Shown here in pieces: positions 35,033-42,943 of a stretch of 64,000 bases of DNA. A program made the translations under genes and the position numbers. Below the pieces are notes generated by a model. That model ran no database searches. It was not told the DNA's origin and saw only the letters and a list, made by a program, of their open reading frames with translations. The stretch's first letter is position 1, and every line of letters starts with the position of its first letter. Where the stretch lies: NCBI GenBank assembly GCA_016125225.1, contig WGME01000018.1, forward strand, positions 62,001 through 126,000, written 5' to 3'. Origin of the DNA: a bacterium (GTDB taxonomy: Bacteria; Planctomycetota; Planctomycetia; Planctomycetales; Planctomycetaceae).

Positions 35033-36301
35033 ATGCTCGACCTGCAATACATCTATGACAACATCGACGCCGTGGCGAAGAACTGCGAGAACCGCGGTGT
35101 CAAAGTCGATCTGGATCAACTCAAAACGCTGCGGGATCAACGGAACGCCTTGATCACCGAGACCGATGCGGCCCGGCATGCCTCGAAAGAGCTATCCAGC
35201 AAGATTCCGAAGGCCGATGCCGCGACCAAGGCCGCGCTGGTTGACGAGGGTCGCAAGCTGCGGGAAACGATCGCCGCTCTGGAAGAGAAGCAGCGCGAGA
35301 TCGAGGTCGCACTGAAGGAGATTCAGGCGGCGATTCCCAACATGACCCACCCCGATGCCCCCGTGGGTCGGCTGGAGAGTGAAAGCGTTGCGGTCCGCAC
35401 CTGGGGTGAACCGCCGAAGTTTGACTTTGAACCGCTCGATCATGTCGCCCTCTGCGAGAAGCATCAGTTGTACGATCTGGAAGCAGGAGCCCGTGTCGCT
35501 GGACACGGCTTTTACTTCCTGAAGAACGAAGCGGTGCTGCTGGAACTCGCTTTGATTCAGTACGCCGTGCAGATCGTCCGCAAACACGGCTTCACCTTAC
35601 ACAGCACGCCCGATATTGCCCGACAGGATGTGCTGGAAGGGACCGGCTACCAGCCGCGTGGCAATGAAACGCAGATCTATTCGATCAAGGATACCGATCT
35701 CTGTCTGGTCGCGACGGCCGAGATCACGCTCGGCGGAACCTTGAAAGATCAGGTGCTCAATGTCGAGCAACTGCCGTTGAAATACGCGGGCATTTCGCAC
35801 TGTTTCCGCACGGAGGCCGGTGCCCACGGCAAAGCGACCCGGGGCATCTACCGCGTGCATCAGTTCACGAAGGTGGAACTCTTCGCGTTCACCGCCCCCG
35901 ATGTCGCCGAGTCTGACGCCATGCATCAGCAGATCGTCGCCATCGAAGAGGAAATCTTCCAAGGGTTGGGCATTCCGTATCGCGTGCTCGATATCTGTAC
36001 TGGCGATCTCGGCGGCCCCGCTTACCGCAAGTACGATCTGGAAGCTTGGATGCCCGGCCGTAACGAATGGGGCGAGATCACCTCGGCATCGAACTGCACC
36101 GACTTCCAGGCCCGGCGGCTCGGTACCCGCTGCAAATCGGGCGACAAAAAAGGGACGCAGTTCGTGCATACGCTCAATGGCACGGCGGTTGCCATCACAC
36201 GGGCCCTCATCGCCGTGCTGGAAAACTACCAGCAGGCGGATGGCAGCATTGTGATTCCCGAAGTCCTGCGGCCATGGGTCGGTCAGGACAAGATCGGTTG
36301 A
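35033..36301 (+). CDS. serS: seryl-tRNA synthetase
   Basis: A class II synthetase of 422 aa that charges tRNA-Ser (and tRNA-Sec where present). The N-terminal 105 residues form the long antiparallel coiled coil that recognises the tRNA variable arm (LDLQYIYDNIDAV to AIPNMTHPD). The catalytic core follows with VEQLPLKYAGISHCFRTEAG (motif 2, extended by GAHGKATRGIYRVHQF), FTKVELF, and the motif 3 region TLNGTAVAITRALIAVLENYQ. STPDIARQDVLEGTGYQP and ATAEITLGG are typical SerRS. The ATG at 35033 gives the standard MLDLQ start; the ribosome-binding site is weak. A clear terminator follows. Confidence 0.96.
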   Translation: MLDLQYIYDNIDAVAKNCENRGVKVDLDQLKTLRDQRNALITETDAARHASKELSSKIPKADAATKAALVDEGRKLRETIAALEEKQREIEVALKEIQAAIPNMTHPDAPVGRLESESVAVRTWGEPPKFDFEPLDHVALCEKHQLYDLEAGARVAGHGFYFLKNEAVLLELALIQYAVQIVRKHGFTLHSTPDIARQDVLEGTGYQPRGNETQIYSIKDTDLCLVATAEITLGGTLKDQVLNVEQLPLKYAGISHCFRTEAGAHGKATRGIYRVHQFTKVELFAFTAPDVAESDAMHQQIVAIEEEIFQGLGIPYRVLDICTGDLGGPAYRKYDLEAWMPGRNEWGEITSASNCTDFQARRLGTRCKSGDKKGTQFVHTLNGTAVAITRALIAVLENYQQADGSIVIPEVLRPWVGQDKIG

Positions 36302-36326
36302 TCACGGTATACTCTCATGCCAGTTG

Positions 36327-36354
36327 AAGCCCAGGGATGGCGATCCCTGGGCTT
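36327..36354 (+). terminator. terminator after serS
   Basis: A perfect 12-bp stem, AAGCCCAGGGAT/ATCCCTGGGCTT with a GGCG loop, begins 25 bases after the serS stop. It is followed by CTTGATT, a weak U-rich tail. Confidence 0.8.
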
Positions 36355-36385
36355 CTTGATTCCCTGATGCGATATTGATCCCGCT

Positions 36386-37153
36386 ATGCTCGCCCAGTTC
36401 ACATTGCAGTTAATCGCTGGCATCAGCCTGATGTGGGTTCTGATGCCCCGTCGGCAGGTAACCTCGGGCTTTTTCCGCATCCAGATGTTGCTGGTGTTGG
36501 GCTTGAGCGTCCTGACCGCTTTGACGGTTGGCCTGTTCGAAGGCGGGTCAACAGCAGATACCGCAGCCGGTGCCAGCTCACAGGAACCCCGGTGGCTGGC
36601 CGTGGCGTGTGCTGTCATTGCCTACACGGGCTCCATTCTGTGGACCCTAGAACGTCGTAAGCCGGGCGGCGTGTGTGCCTTTCTCATCTGGGGGTTGTCG
36701 AATCTGGCCTTATCACTGTCCGTCCAGGGGACTCTGCAACCGAACTGGCTCGGACAGTTATCGTCCGGTTCGACCGCAGCGACACTCGGTGGCACCGTGA
36801 CGGGCATGCTGCTGGGGCATTGGTACTTGACTGCCCCGACCATGTCGATCGCTCCTTTGACTCGCCTCACACAAATGCTCGGCGTCTCTTTGATCATTCG
36901 CTGCGCAATTTCCGCCCTGGCATGGTCTCTGGGAGCCGAGGCTTTGAACGGGTCGCTCATCTGGACATGGTTTGCCCTGCGGTGGCTGGCGGGGATTCTC
37001 GCCCCGCTGGTCCTTTGCGGAATGACGCTGCGGATTCTACGCTATCGAAATACACAAGCCGCGACGGGGGTGCTCTTCGCCGCGGTGATCTTGGTCTTCA
37101 TTGGCGAAATGTCAGCCGCCTTGCTAACCCAGGAACTCGGGCGCCCTTATTAG
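36386..37153 (+). CDS. multi-pass membrane protein of unknown function
   Basis: A 255-aa protein that is almost entirely hydrophobic, with about seven transmembrane helices: the first at residues 6-20, then MLLVLGLSVLTALTVGLF, WLAVACAVIAYTGSILW, CAFLIWGLSNLALSL, a Gly-rich helix near TVTGMLLGHWY, SLIIRCAISALAW, and the last near LFAAVILVFIGEM. HWYLTAPTMSI and LRWLAGILAPL are the most conserved-looking polar spots. I do not recognise the family. The start at 36386 follows the serS terminator by 30 bp. The TAG stop codon lies in REP-like repeat copy 2. It probably runs with the next zinc-ribbon gene. Confidence 0.75.
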   Translation: MLAQFTLQLIAGISLMWVLMPRRQVTSGFFRIQMLLVLGLSVLTALTVGLFEGGSTADTAAGASSQEPRWLAVACAVIAYTGSILWTLERRKPGGVCAFLIWGLSNLALSLSVQGTLQPNWLGQLSSGSTAATLGGTVTGMLLGHWYLTAPTMSIAPLTRLTQMLGVSLIIRCAISALAWSLGAEALNGSLIWTWFALRWLAGILAPLVLCGMTLRILRYRNTQAATGVLFAAVILVFIGEMSAALLTQELGRPY

Positions 37154-37173
37154 CCGCGAGGCGACGCCGAGCG
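37150..37173 (+). repeat. REP-like 24-bp repeat, copy 2
   Basis: Identical to copy 1 except for the loop trinucleotide (GAC instead of CAC): TTAGCCGCGAGGC-GAC-GCCGAGCG. The TAG at 37151-37153 ends the preceding membrane-protein gene. Confidence 0.7.
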
Positions 37174-37196
37174 TTGTGATCATTGAAGGTTTTGTC

Positions 37197-37688
37197 ATGC
37201 AACTGGTGTTCGATTGTCCGAAATGTCTGAACACGGCGGCGGTGGCCGTCGAAGAGACGACATCGGCGGTCGACTGTCCGAATTGTTCCTGGTCGCGCAC
37301 CATTGGTCCGGCCGATCGCGTGCAGGGATCGCCGCAGCGCTGCCTGGTCTGTGGTTGTGACGACTTATGGCGTCAGAAAGATTTTCCCATTCTGCTGGGT
37401 CTCGTGATGGTCGGCACCGGCGTGATCTCCAGTTCTATCGCCATCTATTATTATCAACCAGTGCTGTCCATGGTCATTCTGATGGGGTTTGCCCTCATCG
37501 ACATGCTGCTGTTTCTGGTCATGCCCGATTGCCTCGTCTGTTATCGCTGCCATGCTCGTTTCCGCGGAACGGGCGTGGTCAATCCCGATCATCATCCGAA
37601 GTTCGATCTCGAACTGAATGAACGGTATCGTCAGGAAGCGGCTCGCCTGCAGGGAGCCCCCCCTTCAGCCTCACACCCCTCGACCTGA
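37197..37688 (+). CDS. zinc-ribbon membrane protein of unknown function
   Basis: 163 aa. The N-terminal CPKC...CPNC pair and a second CLVCGC with a later CYRCHARF pair suggest two zinc-binding ribbons. Between them lie two transmembrane helices (LLGLVMVGTGVISSSIAIYY and VLSMVILMGFALIDMLLFLV). The C-terminus is polar and Pro/Ser-rich. The ATG at 37197 has GAAGG eight bases upstream. The gene sits 44 bp after another membrane-protein gene and 56 bp before the FAD oxidase, so the three may be co-transcribed. No enzyme motif is seen. Confidence 0.8.
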   Translation: MQLVFDCPKCLNTAAVAVEETTSAVDCPNCSWSRTIGPADRVQGSPQRCLVCGCDDLWRQKDFPILLGLVMVGTGVISSSIAIYYYQPVLSMVILMGFALIDMLLFLVMPDCLVCYRCHARFRGTGVVNPDHHPKFDLELNERYRQEAARLQGAPPSASHPST

Positions 37689-37744
37689 AGCCAGACCGGT
37701 TGCCGCGAACCTGTCTCGACTGCTTCGCAGAGAACCGGCGGACT

Positions 37745-40678
37745 GTGGACGTTCGTCTGACACGGATTGTTGAAGATTTGTCCGACAGCTTCCAGGGGGA
37801 GTTGTCGGTCGATCCTACGGTCCGCGCGCTCTATGCCACCGATGGCAGCCTGTATCAGGTTGAACCGCTCGCGGTAGCCTGGCCCCAATCGGCTGTGGAT
37901 GTGGCTACGTTACTGAAGTACGCCGCCGAGCAGCGGTTTCCCGTCATTCCCCGTGGCAGTGGTTCCAGTGTCACCGGCGGCAGTCTCGGCCCAGGCATTG
38001 TCATCGATTGTTCGCGGCACCTTACGGCCATTGAAAACATCAACGAAGAATCGGTTCGCTGTGGTGCGGGCGTGGTCTTGCAGCAACTCAATGCCTTTCT
38101 GCGACCATTGGGCCGCTACTTTCCCCCCGACCCATCCAGTGCGGCGACCACAACCGTGGGCGGCATGCTGGCGGTGGATGCCGCCGGTTCACACGCGATT
38201 TCCGTGGGATCAGTCCGCGATCATGTCCGCGAGATCGAATTTGTCACATCGGGCGGGGAACTCTGGCGAGCCAATCATTCCAGTTTGCCACTCTGTGATG
38301 TGAACTCACCGACCGCGACCATGTCGATGGACCAGGAGGATCTGGTCCATCGACTACGCGAGTTGTGTCAGCGGTATGCGACGGAGATCACGGCGGCAGC
38401 ATCCACCGGACTTTTGCGGCGTAGCGGTGGCTATTTTGTCTATGGCATCGCGCAAAAAGAGACGATCGACTTACCACGGTTGCTTGTTGGTTCCGAAGGG
38501 ACTTTGGGATGCTTTACAGCCGCGACTTTGCACACGTTGCCGTTGCCGGAATTTCGCGGGGCGATGCTGATCCTCTTCGAAACGTTGGAAGCAGCGGCCC
38601 GGGCTGTGACACGGCTGACCGTTGAAGAACCGGCGGCTTGTGACTTGCTCGATCGCCGTTTGCTGAGTCTCGGCCGTGAAGCCTCCACCGAGTTTGCCCG
38701 GTTGATTCCCCAGTCCGCCGAAGCCGCGCTCATTCTGGAATGGTCGGGCTGGTCATCATCGGAAGTGCTCTCACGGCTGGATCGCTATCAGCGGTTGATT
38801 CGCGAATTCGGTCATGGCTGCACGGTGCAGTGTGAAACGACATCGCCAGCCGGTGCCGACTTCTTGTGGTCTCTGCCGCAGCAGGTCGTGCCGTTGCTGC
38901 TGCGTCTGCCGGGTGTCGACCGTGCGTTGCCGTTTGTGGAAGACATCGCCGTTCCGCCGGCGTTTCTGGAAGAGTTCATTTTCCGGGCGCAGAAGACCCT
39001 GCAACGGCATGGCATGGTCGCGAGCCTGTATGCTCACGCCCCCACGGGTCAGGTCCATTTGCGTCCGTTCCTGCCAGCTCCGCGCACTGAAGACGCCCCG
39101 CGTTTGCAGGCCCTGGCCCATGAACTCTACGAAGCCGCCTGGCATCTGGGGGGAACCATCTCCGGAGAACACGGCCTGGGATTAGTTCGTTCGGGATTTC
39201 TGAAGCAACAGGCCGGGCCGCTGTACCCTTTGTTTCAGGAAATCAAAAATCTTTTCGATCCACACAACTTGCTGAATCCCGGCAAGGTGATTACCGACGA
39301 CGCCGACCTGCTCACGCAACATCTGCGAGCAGCAGGGCCGTCAGTTTCGGATGTCCACGAAATCCAATTGAACTGGCCTACTGAAGAAGTTCTGAAGACG
39401 GCCGATGCCTGCAATGGATGTGGTCGCTGCCGGAGTCACGAACCAGAACTGCGGATGTGCCCGTTATTCCGATGCGATGCGACCGAAGCCGCCAGCCCCC
39501 GCGCCAAAGCCAATCTGGTCCGGCAAACCCTGCATGACGATTTGCCGCCGTTCATGCTGGCATCGCCCGAATTCAAGCAGGTTTCTGACCTGTGTTTCAA
39601 CTGTCGTCAATGCCGTATCGAATGTCCGTCGCGTGTCGACATTCCGCATCTGGTGCATGAACTACGAGCCCAGTATGTGGCTCAACATGGGCTGCCACGG
39701 AGTTTATGGTTTCTGACGCGGGCCATGGACTGGGGCGACTGGCTCAATCGCGCATCGCCGGTCCTGAATCACCTGCTGAGTTGGAAAAGCATTCGCTGGT
39801 TGACCGAACGGTTGTTCGGAGTGGCACGACAGCGGCAACTGCCGCGCTTTGCCGCACAATCGTTTCTCAGCCAAATCCCGGCCCGGTACACGCAACCGCC
39901 GCTGCGTCTCACCAGTAAAACCGTGATTTACTTTGTCGATTACTTTGCCAACCACCACGATCCGGAATTGGCGCACGCCACATTGCAGATTCTCGAACGG
40001 AACGGCTACGAAGTCCATGTGCCGCCTCGTCAACAGCGCTGTGGCATGGAACTCATCGCGGCGGGAGATCTCGAATGGGCGCGGGCGATCGCCGAAAACA
40101 ACATCCGCTTCCTCGTGGAATTTGCCCGCGAGGGCTGCCCGATTGTCTGCAGTGAACCCACGGCAGCGGTCTGTCTACGCGAAGATTATCCGCTGGTGAT
40201 CAATTCCGATGATGCCCGCGTGGTCGCCGATCACACTTTTGAAATTGGGGCGTTCCTGGAACAACGGCACACTCTGGGTCAACTGGATGTCAATTTTGTC
40301 CCCGTGCCGGTGCGAGCACATTATCATACACCCTGCCATTTGAAGGCCCTTGGTTTGGGCACGCCGCTGTTCAACCTGTGCTCTTTGATTCCCCATGTCG
40401 AAACACCTAAGATTAACGCAGGTTGCTCGGGCATGGCGGGGATGTTCGGGATGGAGGCCAAGAACTACGCCCGGTCCATTGAAATCGGCAATGGCCTGCA
40501 AACAGCCATGAATTTCACCGGTGCCCGGCTGGGGCTGACGGAATGCAGCAGCTGCCAGATTCAGATGGGCCAGTTGTCCCAGCAACCCATTGTGCATCCC
40601 TTGAAGTTGCTGGCACTGGGCTATGGGCTGTTACCCGAATTACGTCGTCAACTCCTGTTACAGTCGTCGCAGCCATGA
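37745..40678 (+). CDS. FAD-linked oxidase fused to Fe-S and CCG domains (GlcD/Dld-like plus GlcF-like)
   Basis: About 977 aa, joining what E. coli encodes as separate GlcD and GlcF subunits. The FAD-binding PCMH domain (about 40-220) shows IPRGSGSSVTGGSLGPG and TTTVGGMLAVDAAGSHA. A GlcD-type substrate-binding domain follows with SGEHGLG and FDPHNLLNPGKV. Then come two 4Fe-4S clusters: CNGCGRC...CP and CFNCRQCRIECPS. Last is the CCG domain region with HTPCHLKALG, NAGCSGMAG and ECSSCQIQM. Such enzymes oxidise 2-hydroxy acids such as D-lactate or glycolate and pass electrons to the respiratory chain. The GTG at 37745 is preferred over the TTG at 37700, but neither has a strong ribosome-binding site. 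The stop overlaps moaD by four bases. Confidence 0.92.
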   Translation: MDVRLTRIVEDLSDSFQGELSVDPTVRALYATDGSLYQVEPLAVAWPQSAVDVATLLKYAAEQRFPVIPRGSGSSVTGGSLGPGIVIDCSRHLTAIENINEESVRCGAGVVLQQLNAFLRPLGRYFPPDPSSAATTTVGGMLAVDAAGSHAISVGSVRDHVREIEFVTSGGELWRANHSSLPLCDVNSPTATMSMDQEDLVHRLRELCQRYATEITAAASTGLLRRSGGYFVYGIAQKETIDLPRLLVGSEGTLGCFTAATLHTLPLPEFRGAMLILFETLEAAARAVTRLTVEEPAACDLLDRRLLSLGREASTEFARLIPQSAEAALILEWSGWSSSEVLSRLDRYQRLIREFGHGCTVQCETTSPAGADFLWSLPQQVVPLLLRLPGVDRALPFVEDIAVPPAFLEEFIFRAQKTLQRHGMVASLYAHAPTGQVHLRPFLPAPRTEDAPRLQALAHELYEAAWHLGGTISGEHGLGLVRSGFLKQQAGPLYPLFQEIKNLFDPHNLLNPGKVITDDADLLTQHLRAAGPSVSDVHEIQLNWPTEEVLKTADACNGCGRCRSHEPELRMCPLFRCDATEAASPRAKANLVRQTLHDDLPPFMLASPEFKQVSDLCFNCRQCRIECPSRVDIPHLVHELRAQYVAQHGLPRSLWFLTRAMDWGDWLNRASPVLNHLLSWKSIRWLTERLFGVARQRQLPRFAAQSFLSQIPARYTQPPLRLTSKTVIYFVDYFANHHDPELAHATLQILERNGYEVHVPPRQQRCGMELIAAGDLEWARAIAENNIRFLVEFAREGCPIVCSEPTAAVCLREDYPLVINSDDARVVADHTFEIGAFLEQRHTLGQLDVNFVPVPVRAHYHTPCHLKALGLGTPLFNLCSLIPHVETPKINAGCSGMAGMFGMEAKNYARSIEIGNGLQTAMNFTGARLGLTECSSCQIQMGQLSQQPIVHPLKLLALGYGLLPELRRQLLLQSSQP

Positions 40679-40920
40679 CACTCACGATATTGCTGTTTGC
40701 TCAAGCCAAAGATCTTGCTGAAACCGCTCGTTGCGAGTTGGAACTACCTGCTGGTGCTACCGTTGCCGATTTACGTGAGTCGTTACTGGCCCGCTTTCCC
40801 CGCTTGCAACCGTTATCGTCACGCTTGTTGATCGCGGTGAACTCCGAGTACGTGGCCGAGCATGTGGTCCTCTCCCCCGGCAGTGAAGTCGCCTGTTTTC
40901 CTCCCGTGAGTGGTGGTTGA
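40675..40920 (+). CDS. moaD: molybdopterin synthase small subunit (MoaD)
   Basis: 81 aa with the beta-grasp fold of ubiquitin-like sulfur carriers, ending FPPVSGG. The terminal Gly-Gly is thiocarboxylated and inserted into the MoaE active site to make the dithiolene of molybdopterin. The ATG overlaps the TGA of the FAD oxidase (ATGA). The next gene, moaE, is on the same strand. Confidence 0.93.
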   Translation: MTLTILLFAQAKDLAETARCELELPAGATVADLRESLLARFPRLQPLSSRLLIAVNSEYVAEHVVLSPGSEVACFPPVSGG

Positions 40921-40952
40921 TTTCCGAAGCAGTATCGCCCGAGACCGCAACC

Positions 40953-41360
40953 ATGATTCAACTCACGCACGAACCGATTGACTATCAGGCAAGTGTCGAA
41001 CGTGTGCGGTCGCATTCGGCCGGTGCGGTGTTGTTGTTCCTCGGGACTGTCCGCGAAATGACACAGGGCCGACAGACATTAGCCCTCGATTACGACGCCT
41101 ATCCCGAGATGGCGAAGGTTCAGATGCAGAAGCTGGAAGCGATCGCGCGCGAGCGGTGGCCGATTATCGAACTGGAAATCGTGCATCGGCTGGGGCATCT
41201 GGAACTCGGCGACATCAGTATCTCGATTGCCTTCAGTAGCCCACACCGTCGCGAAGCCTTCGAAGCCGGGCAGTTCCTGATTGACGAGTTCAAAAAAGTC
41301 GTCCCCATCTGGAAGCAGGAAAACTGGTCCGATGGCACAAAAGAATGGGTGCATCAGTAA
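40953..41360 (+). CDS. moaE: molybdopterin synthase large subunit (MoaE)
   Basis: 135 aa. It converts precursor Z (cPMP) to molybdopterin together with MoaD. Family landmarks are GAVLLFLGTVRE, LDYDAYPEMA, VHRLGHLELGDISI, SSPHRREAFEA and the catalytic Lys region KKVVPIWKQENW. I choose the ATG at 40953, which gives the usual MIQLT start. A TTG at 40917 overlaps the moaD stop (TTGA) and would add 12 residues. The pair forms an operon with the upstream oxidase gene. MoaC and MoeB-like genes are not in the window. Confidence 0.95.
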   Translation: MIQLTHEPIDYQASVERVRSHSAGAVLLFLGTVREMTQGRQTLALDYDAYPEMAKVQMQKLEAIARERWPIIELEIVHRLGHLELGDISISIAFSSPHRREAFEAGQFLIDEFKKVVPIWKQENWSDGTKEWVHQ

Positions 41361-41506
41361 AGGATGAAGGAGGAATTCTGAGGGAGGAAATGTCTCACAT
41401 CGAACATGGTCGAGATTGAACACGGTCCTTTACACCTTCACCTTTCCGATTTCATCCTTTCCCCACAGGCTGTTTCCTCCATCACAAATTGGCTTACAAT
41501 ACAGCC
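41361..41506. promoter_or_regulatory. intergenic region before moaA with a possible leaderless start
   Basis: The segment is purine-rich after moaE, and the arms AAAGGATGAA (41359-41368) and TTCATCCTTT (41451-41460) pair at long range. TACAAT at 41495-41500 looks like a -10 box and stands only six bases before the moaA ATG. Transcription from it would start at or beside the ATG, giving a leaderless mRNA. The -35 is poor. Confidence 0.35.
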
Positions 41507-42499
41507 ATGGCTTCCCTCATCGACACCTTTGGCCGCCTGCACGATAACCTGCGGATCAGCGTGACCGACCGCTGCAATCTGCGGTGCTTCTATTGCATGC
41601 CCGCTGAAAACGTCGAATTCATGCCGAAGGCCGAACTCCTCACCTTCGAGGAAATCGTACGGGTGGCCCGGGTTGCCACGACTTTGGGGATCACCAAGCT
41701 GCGACTGACCGGCGGGGAACCGTTGGTCCGCAAAGAACTCCACAAACTGATTGCACAACTCGCGGTGCTGCCGGGTATCCAGGATATTGGCCTGACTACC
41801 AATGCCCTGCTGCTGGAAGCTCAGGCCGCGGAACTCTATGCCGCGGGACTGCGTCGGCTCAACATCAGTCTCGATGCTCTCGATCCAACGGCCTTCCAGA
41901 AGTTCACCCGCCGCGACGGTTACGATCAGACCTTGCAAGGGATTCGGGCCGCTCAACAGGCGGGTTTCGATCCCATCAAAATCAATGCCGTTTCGGTCCG
42001 TGGTTTGACGGAAGACCAGATCGTCCCCTTCGGACATTTCGCCCGCGAGACGGGTCTCGAAGTCCGCTTCATTGAATACATGCCGCTCGATGCCGAGAAC
42101 TCGTGGGAACGCGACAAAGTTCTTTTCGCGAGTGAAATTCTCGAACGGCTGACGCAGGAGATCGGGCCCTTGGAACCGGTGCCCGATCAAGATCCCCGTG
42201 CTCCGGCCACCGACTATCAATTCACCGACGGTGTGGGCCGCATCGGGTTCATTGCGTCAATCAGTCAGCCATTCTGCCTGAGTTGCAATCGCATCCGCTT
42301 GACGGCGGAAGGCAAGCTGCGCAACTGCCTGTTCAGCCAGGAAGAAACCGACCTGCGGCAGTTACTCCGTGGAGATGGGACGGACGCCGACATCGCCGCT
42401 GCCATTCAGGCGAGTGTCCAGGCCAAGAAAGAGGGGCACGAGATCAACACCGCTCGTTTCATCCAACCGCTCCGCCCTATGTATGCCATCGGAGGCTAG
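41507..42499 (+). CDS. moaA: GTP 3',8-cyclase (MoaA), radical SAM
   Basis: The first enzyme of molybdenum cofactor synthesis, turning GTP into (8S)-3',8-cyclo-7,8-dihydro-GTP with S-adenosylmethionine. 330 aa. Cys23, Cys27 and Cys30 in CNLRCFYC hold the SAM cluster, and the C-terminal FCLSCNRIRLTAEGKLRNC holds the second cluster. The chain ends in Gly-Gly as required for activation. LRLTGGEPLVR and NISLDALDP are typical. The ATG at 41507 is chosen over a start six codons upstream. No Shine-Dalgarno is visible, but a -10-like TACAAT lies just upstream. The next gene starts five bases after the stop. Confidence 0.96.
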   Translation: MASLIDTFGRLHDNLRISVTDRCNLRCFYCMPAENVEFMPKAELLTFEEIVRVARVATTLGITKLRLTGGEPLVRKELHKLIAQLAVLPGIQDIGLTTNALLLEAQAAELYAAGLRRLNISLDALDPTAFQKFTRRDGYDQTLQGIRAAQQAGFDPIKINAVSVRGLTEDQIVPFGHFARETGLEVRFIEYMPLDAENSWERDKVLFASEILERLTQEIGPLEPVPDQDPRAPATDYQFTDGVGRIGFIASISQPFCLSCNRIRLTAEGKLRNCLFSQEETDLRQLLRGDGTDADIAAAIQASVQAKKEGHEINTARFIQPLRPMYAIGG

Positions 42500-42504
42500 A
42501 GGCG

Positions 42505-42855
42505 ATGTCGCGTCGGCAGAACTGGCTGGGACCGATGGTGGCTCAAGACGAGCTGACTCTGTTCATCCTGGTGAATGCCGCTGACGTCTTCATGACCTAC
42601 CTGTTGCTGCAGCATGGGGGGTTCACCGAATCGAACCCCGTCGCCCTGTTTTTCATCCATCGCTGGGGCATCAAGGGGATGGTCTATTTCAAATTTATTG
42701 TGGTCGCGTTTGTCTGCGTGATCGCCCATATTGTGGGCCAATACCGCCCGTCCCTCGCGGCCCGCTTTCTATCATTCGGCACCATGATTGTAGGCTGCGT
42801 GGTGTTTTACAGCGTGATTCTCTTCGTCCGGCATGGCGGGTTTGCCGGAACATAA
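42505..42855 (+). CDS. small four-helix membrane protein (DUF5658-like)
   Basis: 116 aa with about three to four transmembrane helices: LTLFILVNAADVFMTYLLL, MVYFKFIVVAFVCVIAHIV, and FGTMIVGCVVFYSVILFV. The pattern NAADVFMTYLLLQHGG...ESNPVALFF fits DUF5658, small integral proteins with an Asn-Pro motif in the first loop. The ATG at 42505 uses GAGG in the last bases of moaA, so it is co-translated. The link with cofactor synthesis is positional only. Function unknown. Confidence 0.82.
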   Translation: MSRRQNWLGPMVAQDELTLFILVNAADVFMTYLLLQHGGFTESNPVALFFIHRWGIKGMVYFKFIVVAFVCVIAHIVGQYRPSLAARFLSFGTMIVGCVVFYSVILFVRHGGFAGT

Positions 42856-42943
42856 CCCCGGCTTCGCTGTTGTCGACACCGGCCGTGGCCGGTAACCTGC
42901 ACAGATCAGGATTTTCGCATATCTTCCGCGCGGAGGAGCGCTC

